Assembly (NCBI GenBank): GCA_035610835.1
Contig: CM069459.1
Coordinates: 28,539,570-28,603,569, forward strand
DNA: 64,000 bases
Source: Ophiura sarsii
Lineage: Eukaryota; Echinodermata; Ophiuroidea; Amphilepidida; Ophiuridae
Direction: 5' to 3'
Shown piece by piece: positions 19,436-31,400 of the stretch. A program made the position numbers and the translations under genes. Each line of letters begins with the position of its first letter. Position 1 is the first letter of the stretch. Below the pieces are notes generated by a model. It saw only the letters and a list, made by a program, of their open reading frames with translations, made no database searches and was not told the DNA's origin.

Positions 19436-19666
19436 GAAGCACTAAAACAACTAAAAGAATCCTTATCAAGCGATAGAGTCATGGCATATTACGACCCCGA
19501 AATACCAGCGGAACTCTACGTTGACGCAAGTCCATTTGACCTAGGAGCCATTTTAACTCAAACAGACAAATACGGTAACAGTCGAAATGTCTATTACGCA
19601 AGCAGGTCTCTGTCACCAACAGAACAGAGACAAGGACAAGGCGGCACCACCATCTACAATAGCTGA
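19298..19666 (+). pseudogene. Ty3/gypsy RT-RNase H fragment fused to unrelated sequence
   Basis: From residue about 45 the frame reads EALKQLKESLSSDRVMAYYD, then AELYVDASPFDLGAILTQ and YYASRSLSPTEQR. This is the RT-to-RNase H junction of Ty3/gypsy pol: the F/L-x-x-LK-x-x-L-x-S-x-x-V-x-x-Y-DP block, the YVDAS strand (first RNase H aspartate) and YASRSLSPxE. The frame ends at 19666 before the remaining RNase H residues, so it is a fragment. The N-terminal 44 residues belong to the duplicated LHSSC segment, not to pol. Confidence 0.75.
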
Positions 19667-19904
19667 GAACTCGCAGATGCAGAGAAGAAATCTTGACTAT
19701 ATAAAAATATATTGGAGAATTTTGATAATTACTTTGAGCCTAAGACAAATTTCAGAGTTGCAAGATACAACTGATAATGAAAGCTCTATTTAATCTCTCC
19801 CTAGGTGTAAAACTCAGGCCAAAAAGTGTAAATTCAATCCTGCTAAAGAATTTAATAAATGACTCATTGAACAGTTAATTATCGGGACCAATCACAAAAG
19901 ACAT

Positions 19905-20452
19905 ACGGCGTATTTCCACAGAACTGAACTTTCCGGTTATTGCCGTGTAAGAAATTGCAATTCCGGTAAGTTCTCCTGTGGAAACACACAATAATCGGAT
20001 TATTGATAAACCGAGTATCACCCATAAACGGTTTATGATAACCTTCTCCAGAGGTGGTTATTTCCCCTCAAGATCGACACCACTGCGCTGTGGAAACACA
20101 CCGGTTTATGATAAACCGTTTAAGCTGAATTTGGAATCATAACGCGCCTGTCGATTCGCGCCCCGTAGTGCGCCCTACCTTTCACGCGTGAACGCAGAGT
20201 GCGCCTTATGGCCCGTGCAGTAATACGCTCGGTTCTACGCAGCCTTGTTATGGCAGCAGAGATGCGGTGCGTTCGACAAACACCACAAGGCTTAAACGGT
20301 TTAAGTCAGGAGGGTCGGGAGCCGATTATTTAAACAGTTTATTGCGCTCTGTGGAAACGTGTCGGTTAAGCGCCGACACAGAATTTTCATTCCGGGTAAG
20401 ATAAACCATTTCACTAGCTCTTTTCTGTGAAAACACGCCCATTGTGAGGCAA
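19905..20452. repeat. Non-autonomous element with imperfect inverted ends
   Basis: Left GGCGTATTTCCACAGAAC mirrors right TTCTGTGAAAACACGCCC. The interior repeats the words CTGTGGAAACAC (about 19977, 20091, 20350) and CCGGTTTATGATAAACCG-like palindromes. It is much more GC-rich than its surroundings, with no ORF. Superfamily uncertain; no target duplication found. Confidence 0.5.
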
Positions 20453-20459
20453 AGATGAC

Positions 20460-20926
20460 AAGCTAACCCCTAGATGTGCGCATATGAAAAATCTATCCCA
20501 GCTATATGTGTTGCCAAAAAACAGAAGAAATTGTTTTGAATTGTAAAACTGCACTTTCATAATGCGAGGTATAATGCCCCGTAGTAATGAATTAAAGGGA
20601 GTGAAGAAAGGGGTAGAGGGAAGGGAGTTAAGAAAAGGGTTTTCCCATTGTGATTATTTTAAATTTCAGATGAAAAATCACTATTATGAACTTTGAAGGG
20701 CATACACATCTCATGTGTATAGCTATGCACACCAGACTGGCACCATGCAAGTTTGAAAATGTATGGTATTGTGACTAAAACCTTGTGACGGATATATATA
20801 TTTAGTAATAAGTCACACAACAACAACAGCCCTAGTTTATGTTCATGAGCCTATACATACTTAATTACAGAATCATCTTTGAACCTTTTTCAATTTATGC
20901 ACAACTGTTTGATTATGCCAACAAAT
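20460..20926. other. No recognised content
   Basis: AT-rich; nothing supported. Confidence 0.3.
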
Positions 20927-21240
20927 AAATTGTTGTGTTGCTCTCAGCGACCGACCCTAAAATCTCAAAAATTAGGGTCACATTTTTTTAAAGATTTAAA
21001 TGTTAACCAAATTGTCATAATACTACCATTTTCGGCTTGAAATGATCAAGTTTGCTTGAAAAAATGTTTTTTGATCTATTAATTTATCACACTTTGTAAA
21101 ATTGACATTCATTAATTTTGTCTTGACACGAACCACAACAACCATGGTCTGTCTACAATATGTTTGAGGAAAAAAATTGACTGACCCACCAAATGACACA
21201 ACCTCAAAATGTTTGGCTCTTGAGGGCAACACAACAATTT
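20927..21240. mobile_element. Small MITE, TIR AAATTGTTGTGTTGC
   Basis: The left end AAATTGTTGTGTTGCTCTCA is mirrored by the right end GAGGGCAACACAACAATTT. Interior non-coding, with CGACCGACCCTAAA as also seen in the element at 30353. Confidence 0.55.
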
Positions 21241-21349
21241 TTATCATAACCTTATTGCCTGTCCCATCACTTTGGGCAGGTGTTTTGTTTTTGGACGGAT
21301 AACACTATTTACAAAGTCAGTTATAAATGTCTGGAATACGAACATATCA

Positions 21350-21530
21350 CTGAATCCAGGGTCAGAAGTTTGTCAGTTGATGCGAGAATCCAATTCAGAT
21401 TCTGGAGGGGAAAATATAAGAATCTATCCAAATAGTGTGTTAAAATGTTTATTTGGATTCTCGTATTCTGGCAAGAATCTTTTGCAAAAATGGACTTTTG
21501 GATTGTCAAACTCAGACTCTTGGAAGCAGA
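21350..21530. repeat. Partial copy of the CAGGGTCAGAA MITE family
   Basis: Begins CAGGGTCAGAAGTTTGTCAG and repeats gcgagaatccaattcagattct, resembling the left half of the full element at 33137-33755; no right end seen. Confidence 0.5.
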
Positions 21531-21585
21531 TATATCAATATTATTCCAACACTAATAGCAACTCCCTGCACCTTCCCTGGGGGAA

Positions 21586-21806
21586 GTGGGGGTGGGGGTA
21601 CTCACATATAACAGGTATACAGGTATGTGTCAGTCTTAATGGGTTGCTTTTTTTGTCACAAATTCCCTAAATATGGGGGTTGATTTGTGCTGGAAAAGCC
21701 TTAACATTGGTCCAAAATCACAAACAAAAGTCTAATCAGTGGGTCAGGTTTTTCAACCTCTAGTGGCACACCTTTTCAAAATAAATTGAGTACCCCCTTC
21801 CCCCTC
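21586..21806. mobile_element. Small MITE with GGGGGTACTCA ends
   Basis: Left GGGGGTACTCACATATAAC and right AAATTGAGTACCCCC are inverted. About 220 bp, no ORF. Confidence 0.5.
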
Positions 21807-22338
21807 CCCCTCCCCCTGGAGGACTCGCCAGCAATGCAGAAGGAGGAGTACATAGATATGGCTTTTGGTCACACACTCTAGCTAGGCAATTTTATGAAAG
21901 TGACAGATACTCTCATAAACCTGGCTTACATCTTGGCACCCTTCCCTGGTTATCCTTGATCGTATCAGTCAATAAGTTCATCTCTTTAATAAATGATGAG
22001 TAAAAATGAAGGAAACAGATCCTTCCTTTTCTGGTGCAGTTAAACCTCAGGATTTACACCTCATTTTATGAACAAAGATCAACTTATAGCCATCATCTTT
22101 CAAATATCACTTGTATCCTCACTAGCATGAATCTGTAAATAATTGATGTTACCTCTTTTTGTAACCTGAGACGTAGCTTTGCAAGCAGAATTAAGCAATG
22201 GAATGTATACAAGTTGTGAATTAACCTTATCTTTGGTGCACTATTCTTGCCAGCCAATAGAAAGACATGTAGCATCTGTGACAGACCAATCACAGGCAAG
22301 GTTTCTGCCGTCTTGTTTCAAGGTCGATCAAGAGGTCT

Positions 22339-22405
22339 TCATCCTACTCTCTTCAGTCCGAGTACTCCTATCATCACGATGATCTCCACTAATGCTGGGA
22401 ACACA
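22339..22405 (-). CDS. TMEM107: TMEM107 terminal coding exon
   Basis: Acceptor ccttctcacag; encodes VFPALVEIIVMIGVLGLKRV, then G and TGA at 22341-22339. Confidence 0.95.
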
Positions 22406-25400
22406 CTGTGAGAAGGAAACAAATGAAATGGCAATCAATTAACCCCTTGAGAACTACCTGCTGATTGGTCAGAAAGCTGGATCCATCATTTGGTGCACCA
22501 ATCAGAGACATTGTTAGATAAATTGTATCTCTGATGAAGCTTGGAGTGAAATATTTGATAAGCAGTACTTTAATAGATATTCAAATGAGCTTATCCTGTA
22601 ATTAACCAATCACATACACTGTTCGATAGGCAGGTAGTGCGCACAAGGTTAAGCACTATGATACATCTTTCTGAAAAACTTGTTATAACTGTGCACGAGT
22701 CATTTTTACCCTGAAGTATTAAAAAACAAAACAATTTAAATGTCAGTTTTTATTTAGAATGTTCCGATTGTACTCAAAGCGCGTACTTTTAATCTGCTGT
22801 CATCATATAGGATGCATTAGAATCAGTTTCTTTCACTTAGGTGGCTGCATACCATACAAATATACTGATCATTGCGCACATTCTTATACGTGCACAAACC
22901 TATGCCATACAAATATACTGATCATTGCGCACATTCTTATACGTGCACAAACCTATGCCATACAAATATACTGATCATTGCGCACATTCTTATACGTGCA
23001 CAAACCTATGCCATACAAATATACTGATCATTGCGCACATTCTTATACGTGCACAAACCTATGCCATACAAATATACTGATCATTGCGCACATTCTTATA
23101 CGTGCACAAACCTATGCCATACAAATATACTGATCATTGCGCACATTCTTATACGTGCACAAACCTATGGCATTCAAATGTTCAAAATTGATACCGTGTG
23201 TTGTAATGGCTCACAGTTCATACTTGCATAATTTACACTGAAATAAAACCACAGCGGATCAAGGAAACACCTCGGAAGTTATAGGCATGCTATACATGAA
23301 GGTTTTTTTCTTCATAAGAAATCAACTGAAAGAGTGATAAAAACTCAGTTGTAGGAGTGAGAAATATTATTTCAAACATGGTTGATATTAAAAATGTTCT
23401 TTCTGGTTCTTGCTTTACACAATTCTTGTGCGTGTGTCATTTTAATCCTAGCGTCTGGCACCAATAATAATAATATTGAATGTCTTATTTTCGTGTGATG
23501 CAAGAATATATTCCACTCTATATCAAAAAATAAATTCTTATATCACACTTAAAATCATTCAATATTATATCAAAATAATTCTTACTTACCTGCAGAATCC
23601 AAATATATACCAGAATGTATGACATGGCCACTCATTGAATAAGAAGTAGGAGAGGGCTACGGCACCGCTGGCATGGGCTAGGGTAGCTGGATATGACAAG
23701 GTCAAAGGTCAAGGAATATAATATGCTGATTAAATGGCTCTTGTATTTAAATTTCAAAAGTTAAACATTTGGTGAGAAATTGATTATCGTTTTGCAAGCA
23801 AAAACGGGTTTTTGCCCTTTTTTGCCGGCAAAAATGGTAGAAACTGAACCCTGATTATTGCACAGAATCTTGCAAACAGATGTGCGTGAATCAATTATGA
23901 ATTGTGTTAATATTTAAGGTTTATGCAAACAATTCATGCAAAATCAATCATGAGAATCATCTTGATTCTAGCAAAGTTGTGCTATGTTAATTAAACCCCG
24001 GTGGTTTCAGTCAACATTGACTTTGGGTACGCATGATCATTCCAAAAATCGCAGAAAAAGGAGGGTTTTCTGTATACGTACCATGTCTGCTATTTCCCAA
24101 AATTAGGGGTGTTTTTTTAAAACTATGTCCGCGATTTCCAAGAATAAGGGGTCATTTTGGAAACTAAGTCCGCGATTTCAACAAATTAGGGGTGTTTTTT
24201 GGAGAGGCTAAGTCCGTGAGGGAAAAAAATAGAATGAACTTTGTGTCATATCAAATAGTCCTGGGAATAGGAAAAAGGGGTATTTTGAACCAGATGTGTC
24301 CCTGTTTTTGCGCAAAAAGTGGAGACTATTTAGAAAGTGCCCTTGAAATAGTGAAAAAGGGGGGTTATTTTCAGACAAAATGTCAGATTTTTGTGCGAAA
24401 AAGGGGGTCAAATTAGCAAAATTGTCTGCGAAACGGGGGTATTTCAAAGAACCTGGAATGATCATGTGTTACCCCTCTGAATACGAAGAGAGAACACCAG
24501 GATGTTAACACTTTCCATGCGGCAGGCGTCTGGAGATGACACTCCACAAATTCACAAAATATTTTCAAAAATGTCAAAATTATTTAATTTCATTAACATA
24601 TTTGAAATCGCCATGAGAAATGCATTACAATAAGTACAAACATGCCTAGTATTGGTTCATTAATTCTTGAGATAAACGTTGAACGTTTGGGAAAGGTTTC
24701 TGAAAAATATGGTTTGTATATGGTAAAACCAATCCCGAGTGGAAAGTGTTGTTAAAATTCTTCCCATCTTCATACTATTAGTCCAGATATCTACCAGGTT
24801 GCATTGACGCCAGCGGGTATTCCACCGATTGCGCTATATTATCGAGCATGATTTTAATGTCCTTGCCTCCGTCAAGATCAGAGACGAATCATAGCGTGGA
24901 GTGCACTGTATAGCGTAAATGCTGCATCAATAGCTGGAATACACTCTGGCATTACTGGTCAATTATCAGCAATTTTAAAAAAATTCAAAAATTGAAATTT
25001 TTGTTTTGATAGGTCGGGCCTGTAGAACTGGATGGGTTTTTATTTGTAGCCTTTGATACATTTTCCCCATGCATGAATAACTGTTGAACATACGATCAGC
25101 AACATGATAGTAATATCAGTAGATTATACAATTGTTTTGTGCTGGTTGCATTATTTCTTCACAAATATTTTATCTCATGTAGTTTTTAAGTGTGTAATAT
25201 AATGAATTTTGATCTCTTTGTTGCTTGTACATGTACATTAATTAGACTACTTATTTGATTGGTGCTTAACCTTTACTTGTTTTATAAAATGTTTATTTGA
25301 TATATCCAGGGATGCCAGTAGGGCTGAACGAGAAAGAAGGAAAAGCCTGAAAAAGATCACAAATGGGCTGAAAATAAATGAAAGTGCGGAAAATTGGATC

Positions 25401-28400
25401 AGCGAAAAGAAGGAAAACAGGCAATTGCTTGAAAACTGGCATCCCTGTATATCATAATGTTCTTTTATGTAGCCAACGTCTCTTTTGTATCTGCGATCCT
25501 GGTTCTTGATGTCTAGACATCTCTTTTCTGTTTGCATGTCTTGAATCATGGATTTGCAAGTATGCAAGGAGAGACGTGTAGCACCAGTTGTTGAATTACT
25601 GTAAAAGCTGATATTTTCGAGGTTGTTTTATTTTTCGCGATTTTCGCGCATAATATTTTTTCGCAGAATTTAAACACACGAAAATAATGTTTTCAACATT
25701 CATGCAGTGCATCCAGAAGGTCGCCCGCGAAGAAAAAAATCACGAAATGTCTATGATAGCAAAATGTGCAAAAATATCTTTACGCGAAAATAGTGGCTTT
25801 TACAGTATGTGCAATTATTTGTAATATTTCATGGTTTTAGGTTGAAAATGTTGTTTGCTTTTTGTACTTAGTTTTGTGAAGCGCCCAGAGGCTCCCTACA
25901 TTGGGCGCTATAGTAAATCCATTATTATTATTATTATTACGAGCTGACGTCACCTCCCAACTTGAGAGGACACAGAGTATAGTTACATTTCATTACCACA
26001 CTGGTAGTTATTTTGAATGGCCTGGAACACATGGGATGCATGATATTAATATAAGGTTGTGATTATATCAAAAGGATACATAAAAGTCCAGCTGAATGTA
26101 TAAACATGCTGACTCCAGATAGGAAACCAACCAACTCAAGAAATAGAAGTATCAGTGTGACTATCAGCCCTGCTAACAACCTGTAGGAGAGAAAAAAACA
26201 TAGAATAGTTTAATTATTGCTATTTGTGTACAGCCTGCAGAAAAAAAGATGCAGTTGTCTTGAAAAGTAAATATTGAGATATTATAATTCCAACAAAAGG
26301 AGCTTCTTGAATGCTTCAAAATGACGCCTTTGTGGTTTAAGATTGGATACTTCTTTCTGATCTTATGAAGAGTAATTATTCAAAGATTGTCTTATTTGCT
26401 TGTTTTTCCATGCCTAATTCCATCAATATCTCAAAATGCATTTGACAGACAACTGCACACTTTTGCCACTGAAAATAGAGTGAAAATAGATTGTTCGCTA
26501 ACTAACAATCTATTTTCAACCCTTAAAAACCATGATTTTGAAGTAATTAGGAATTGTATCGCTCTGTAACTCAGAATATGTTTATGATTTATGATCAGAA
26601 ATGTAAATCTGCAAGAAAATCAACTTTATAAAAAAATCATGAATAGAGGGCGCCCCCTGGAAAATATCACGCCTTTAAATTAACCGTATACCGTACCTGA
26701 TTATGATCTAACTATCATTTCGAGTGATTTATTTTCTCCAGTTTCTTGTCAAAAAATAATCCATTTAAGTGGCGGATAAATCCATTATTTATATTCACAG
26801 ATTTATTATTAAAGGGACACAAAGTAGCGTTGATTTTATTTTTTAATTAATTTATTTCAGAATTCAAGATGAACATTAAAAATTACCATTATCGTTGTTT
26901 CTACTCACAAAAACACAGCAAAACTTGTGAAAAGTTGTGATCTCAATCTTTTTCTTCATCAATTAATGAAAGTGAAAAATCACCACCCCCCCCCCCCCCC
27001 CCCCCCCCCACTCCCCACTCGATCGAGAATTTGATTAAAATAAAAATCAATTAACACACGGTCTTTTGTGCTTATGAAAAGTCAAGTCTGGATCTCCCAA
27101 GATAATCCCCCCCCCCATCAAAACCACATCCGGACAGACCGGCACCAAATGTGGGACAACACATACAGATATCTTTGTGTTTTGATTGCAGCACCACTAA
27201 ATTGGTGCTATCACTTGATTGACATTATACTAATTGCGTAGGTGACAAACTGTTTTTCAAAACATCTCAGATGACTCAATCAATGCAAATCGATCCTATT
27301 GCATATCATAGGATTTTCCCCCCAGATTGCATATCATAGGATTTCCCCCTCCCCCCCCCCCCAGATTGAACTGCGCATGCATTTTAGACCACCCAGACCA
27401 CATGGCAGAAGGATTTACCAGGGGGTGAGACCATACAGTAAAATGGCCTTTTGCATTCAATATAATAACATTCCTGTGGTCAGATAAGGGCCTAAAATAA
27501 AATAAAATTCTGTTTGCAAGAGATTAAACACTGTCTGGCCGGGCCATTCGAGGGGTAACAATTGGAAGTTGGGTATTGACAGTGGCATAGCAGGAAGGGA
27601 GAGGGAATTGGCAGCTGAATTAGTGAGAGGGGAAAGAGGATATTCATATTCAACTCTTTTTCAGAGGTGTTTATTTTCTATTTTTTTATTTTTTTTATCT
27701 TATGCCATTTTTTTAGCAAGTTTCTAATTAAATCCACCCTTTAACTGGCATAACATATTTGCCTCGTGCGTAAGTGTTATGTTAAATATGCAAAAATAAT
27801 TTACAGCCGGAAAAAAGATGCTGGGTACTTAAACCACATGTATTGACACGCTGGTGAAGCGAAGCTGACATTCATTTCCAAATTGTTTTCTTCTGGGAAA
27901 CAAGATGGGCTGGCTTGTGAGCAGGGCTCAAATTACATCGCGGCCATCGCGGCCATTGCCGCGATGCCCTCGCATCTGGCCGCGATGCCCTCGGATCAGT
28001 AAAAAAATCACGGCCATAATGGCCGTGCCCTATTTTTAACAGTGGCCGTGAGCCCTTTTGGCTCGCGGTTGGGGGTTCCGATAAACTTAACTTTGATCAA
28101 ATTATTCCAAGTTCAATCCGATTTTGAAAGGTGCAATATGCTTTAAATTTTACAAAAATGACGATGTGACAGTCCATTCGAGGTGTAAAGTTTTCATCTA
28201 TCTAATGGTTGATTTTAAACATGTATCCACCTTGTCTCTAGCTACGCAATTGCTCACTGCTCTGCTTTCCAACAGCAACGTACATATATAACATCACAAA
28301 TTCACAACATGACAATGATACAGTATTAAAATATGTTGATTGACAAAATAAACAGACTGTCTCGTTTCATGCTGTAAAGTATTTAATAAAAGTCCTAGTG

Positions 28401-31400
28401 AAGTTTACCTGTAAAATTATGGTATAAATAATGTAATATAAAATGGCCTTGGTGCCCTTTCATTCCAATATTGGTTTGGCTTTGGTGCCCCAGAACATGG
28501 CCTCGATGCCCTTCGAAATGTGTTATTTTTAAGGCCAAAGTGGCCGTGCCCCTAAATTGACGAAATTTGAGGCCTGCTTGTGAGGGGTACAATAGGTCAA
28601 CATTTGTAGCAAACATGTGGTTGTAAACATTGGTGTGGTTTTTGATGGTTTCTTGATGGTGTTTATACAAAACAAAACATGGAATATTACTCAGAGATTT
28701 ATTATGTGTTTTGTACCTGGCCTTGGGTTTATTTCTAATCATTTTAGGATTTAATCTTGGGTATTGTCAACAAAATATTAAATGGGCTGAATTTTGGTCG
28801 GAGATCTATGATGTGAGATGGAAAGTGTAATGATTTACAGACAACACAGACACAGACAATTGGCAGGTCTTTTCTCTTTCTTTAACCCTTTGAACCCTGA
28901 CCTATATATAGCATTCCAGTGCCCCACCCTGACTTATGAGCACAAATTTGAATAAATTGTGCATTACAATAGGGAATGTTATTATAATATTTTTTTCACT
29001 GTTATTTTGTTCTGATTTGCATTTTATATGTATTTTATTGAATAAAAGACATGTTAGAAATCATATATACTAGTGTGTTTTTGCTTTCTTTACTGCCAAT
29101 ATGCCACCTTTAATTTTGTGTGCCAATCCGCCCAACAGTTGAATCGGCTATCACTATCGGATACTGTATGTGTATGGCAGTAGTGCATCATCACTTTCGA
29201 TGTCGCTTTCGCTCTCAAAATCACTCTCATGACCATAATCTGATTCATCCATGCCCTCTTGAGAATCCTGAGAATCACCATCAAAAAATTGGCGCAGTGC
29301 CGCATCCATCAAATTTCTTGCCATATTTGAGGAATTTCTTGAGAAAAATGTTTGCAAATCCTTCGCGAGTCTATTTTTAGCAAGTGCAGAAGTTACTTGA
29401 TCCAAGTCAGGTGATATGACCAAACAAACAAGTCACATGTTTAGTCACCTGTTCAGGTCTAGGTCTATTTTAGTGCCTTTCGAGTTATTACGCCCGTTGT
29501 TGAAGGTCTATTTTAGTGCCTTTCGGGTTCTAAGGGTTAATTGATGTGTAGAAAGTGACAGCTTGTCACACAGATTTATTTTACGATGTTTTACAATTAT
29601 AATATATGCCTAGCCTTTTGTTTGCTTAACCTCGATAATTTTAATTGTCTGCGTCAGTTCTTTAAAATCAGCGACGCGAATTGCTTGATGCCCCAGATCA
29701 AAAGAATTGCTTGTATTGCGGCACTTGATATTACCTGTCGGCAACGTTTTGATAATTGGCGATTAATCGATTAACTTCGATGTTGTTCCCTCGATTTTCG
29801 ATTATCAAATTTTGCTGTCATCGCGGAACACTTAAAGTTAAACTCTTTATTTTTGGTTGGATACAAGATGTATAAAAGACTTTTTATTTGACTTATTATG
29901 ACCCTGTGCCACATTTGTGCTCATAAATCAAATCATATACTGCCGCATTGTGCTTCATTTACTCATGTTGGGTCACATATAATTTCAGTCTTTTTTCAAT
30001 AATAATAATTTCTAATTTCTTTATCTATTTTTATTCTTTAGTCTTAATTTTTAATTCTTTTAGTCTTAAAATCTCAAAATGTGATGCGTTAAAGCAAAAT
30101 GAGTCTGAAGTCAATCATATCACATTTTTAGTTTTCTACTAGACAGTATAGGTCAGTTCAAGAATTTCTATGTTCCATTTTGTAGAAAACCCCATTAAAA
30201 ATGAACACTTAATTCCAAAGATAAGAGCAATTGAACTGTTTTTCAAAACAATAGAAAACAAAAGAAATGTGTTCCTTTGTTTGGATGCATCTCAAAATCA
30301 ATATTTGGGACTTTCGACTCATTTTTGCTTGATCACCCCATATATTTTCAATTAGGCCTAAAAAAAAAAAAATGTTTGATTGGCGTAACCCGACCGACCC
30401 TAAATACATCGCCGACCCTGAATATTTTTTATTATTTTGAGGGGGAAAAAACAAAACAAAACATTAAAATAAAATAAAACTGAAATCTGAAGTTTGTTAT
30501 TGTTTAAAACTTCAGAAACTTGTACTCATAGAGTCTGTTGGTTTCTATAAATAAAAAGAAAAATGTTTAAAGAAAAGGGAATTTTTGCCGTCTCTTCATT
30601 TGTGTGTACTGCTGTCTTTTAAGTGTTCAAAAGAAGATGATTTAAAAATTTAATTTTTTATTTTATTTTAAATCCCGACCGACCTACCCTATTTGTTTTG
30701 GTCATGTTACGCCAATCAAACTTCTTCTTTTTTAGGCCTTAGGCCTGCTCAGTTCAGACAACCCATGCTATATTTTATTTCATACTTACGCAGTATCTAT
30801 ATTGTTATATTCAGCTTGGGTGAATGAGAGCGGCAGGCAGGCTCTTACGTTTGAATCCTGGAAATGGAAGAATAATCATGAATAGTAGAGTGTAATATTG
30901 ATGCGATGTCAAGAAGTTGACTCAGACCTGCCCTGATCATGCGATCTCATTGATGGCTAAAAATCCTAAAACCCACCCATTCTCCAAATATAAGAGAATG
31001 TCGGCTACAGTATTTTCTTCATCCAATGCGGCAATGATCTAAGATCTATCATTGGTGAATTCTCTAATTTAATGTCACCTTTCATTGTTTCAACACCTGT
31101 AGCGACCTGTTTATAACATGTAGGCCTGTGGTCGTATATATTGTCATCCATGAATAATGCCACCAAGCTCAAAACACCTGCACTTTTTTGTGATAAATAA
31201 TCAACAGAGGGTGGTTGCTATTATGTCCCAAATTTCAAATTTCTAAGGGATGTGATTAGAGGTGTTTCATAAGTATTGGTTGATCAGTTATTGTTTTGGA
31301 CCTACAATGTATTCCATTTAACATTCGAGGCACCAACAATGAACCAATCACAACGATATATACACATCGTTTTACTATTGAAGCAACACATACCCAAATA

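Noticed and set aside
22850..23170. CRISPR-like array
   Set aside because: Direct repeats are contiguous with no unique spacers, and the genome is eukaryotic.
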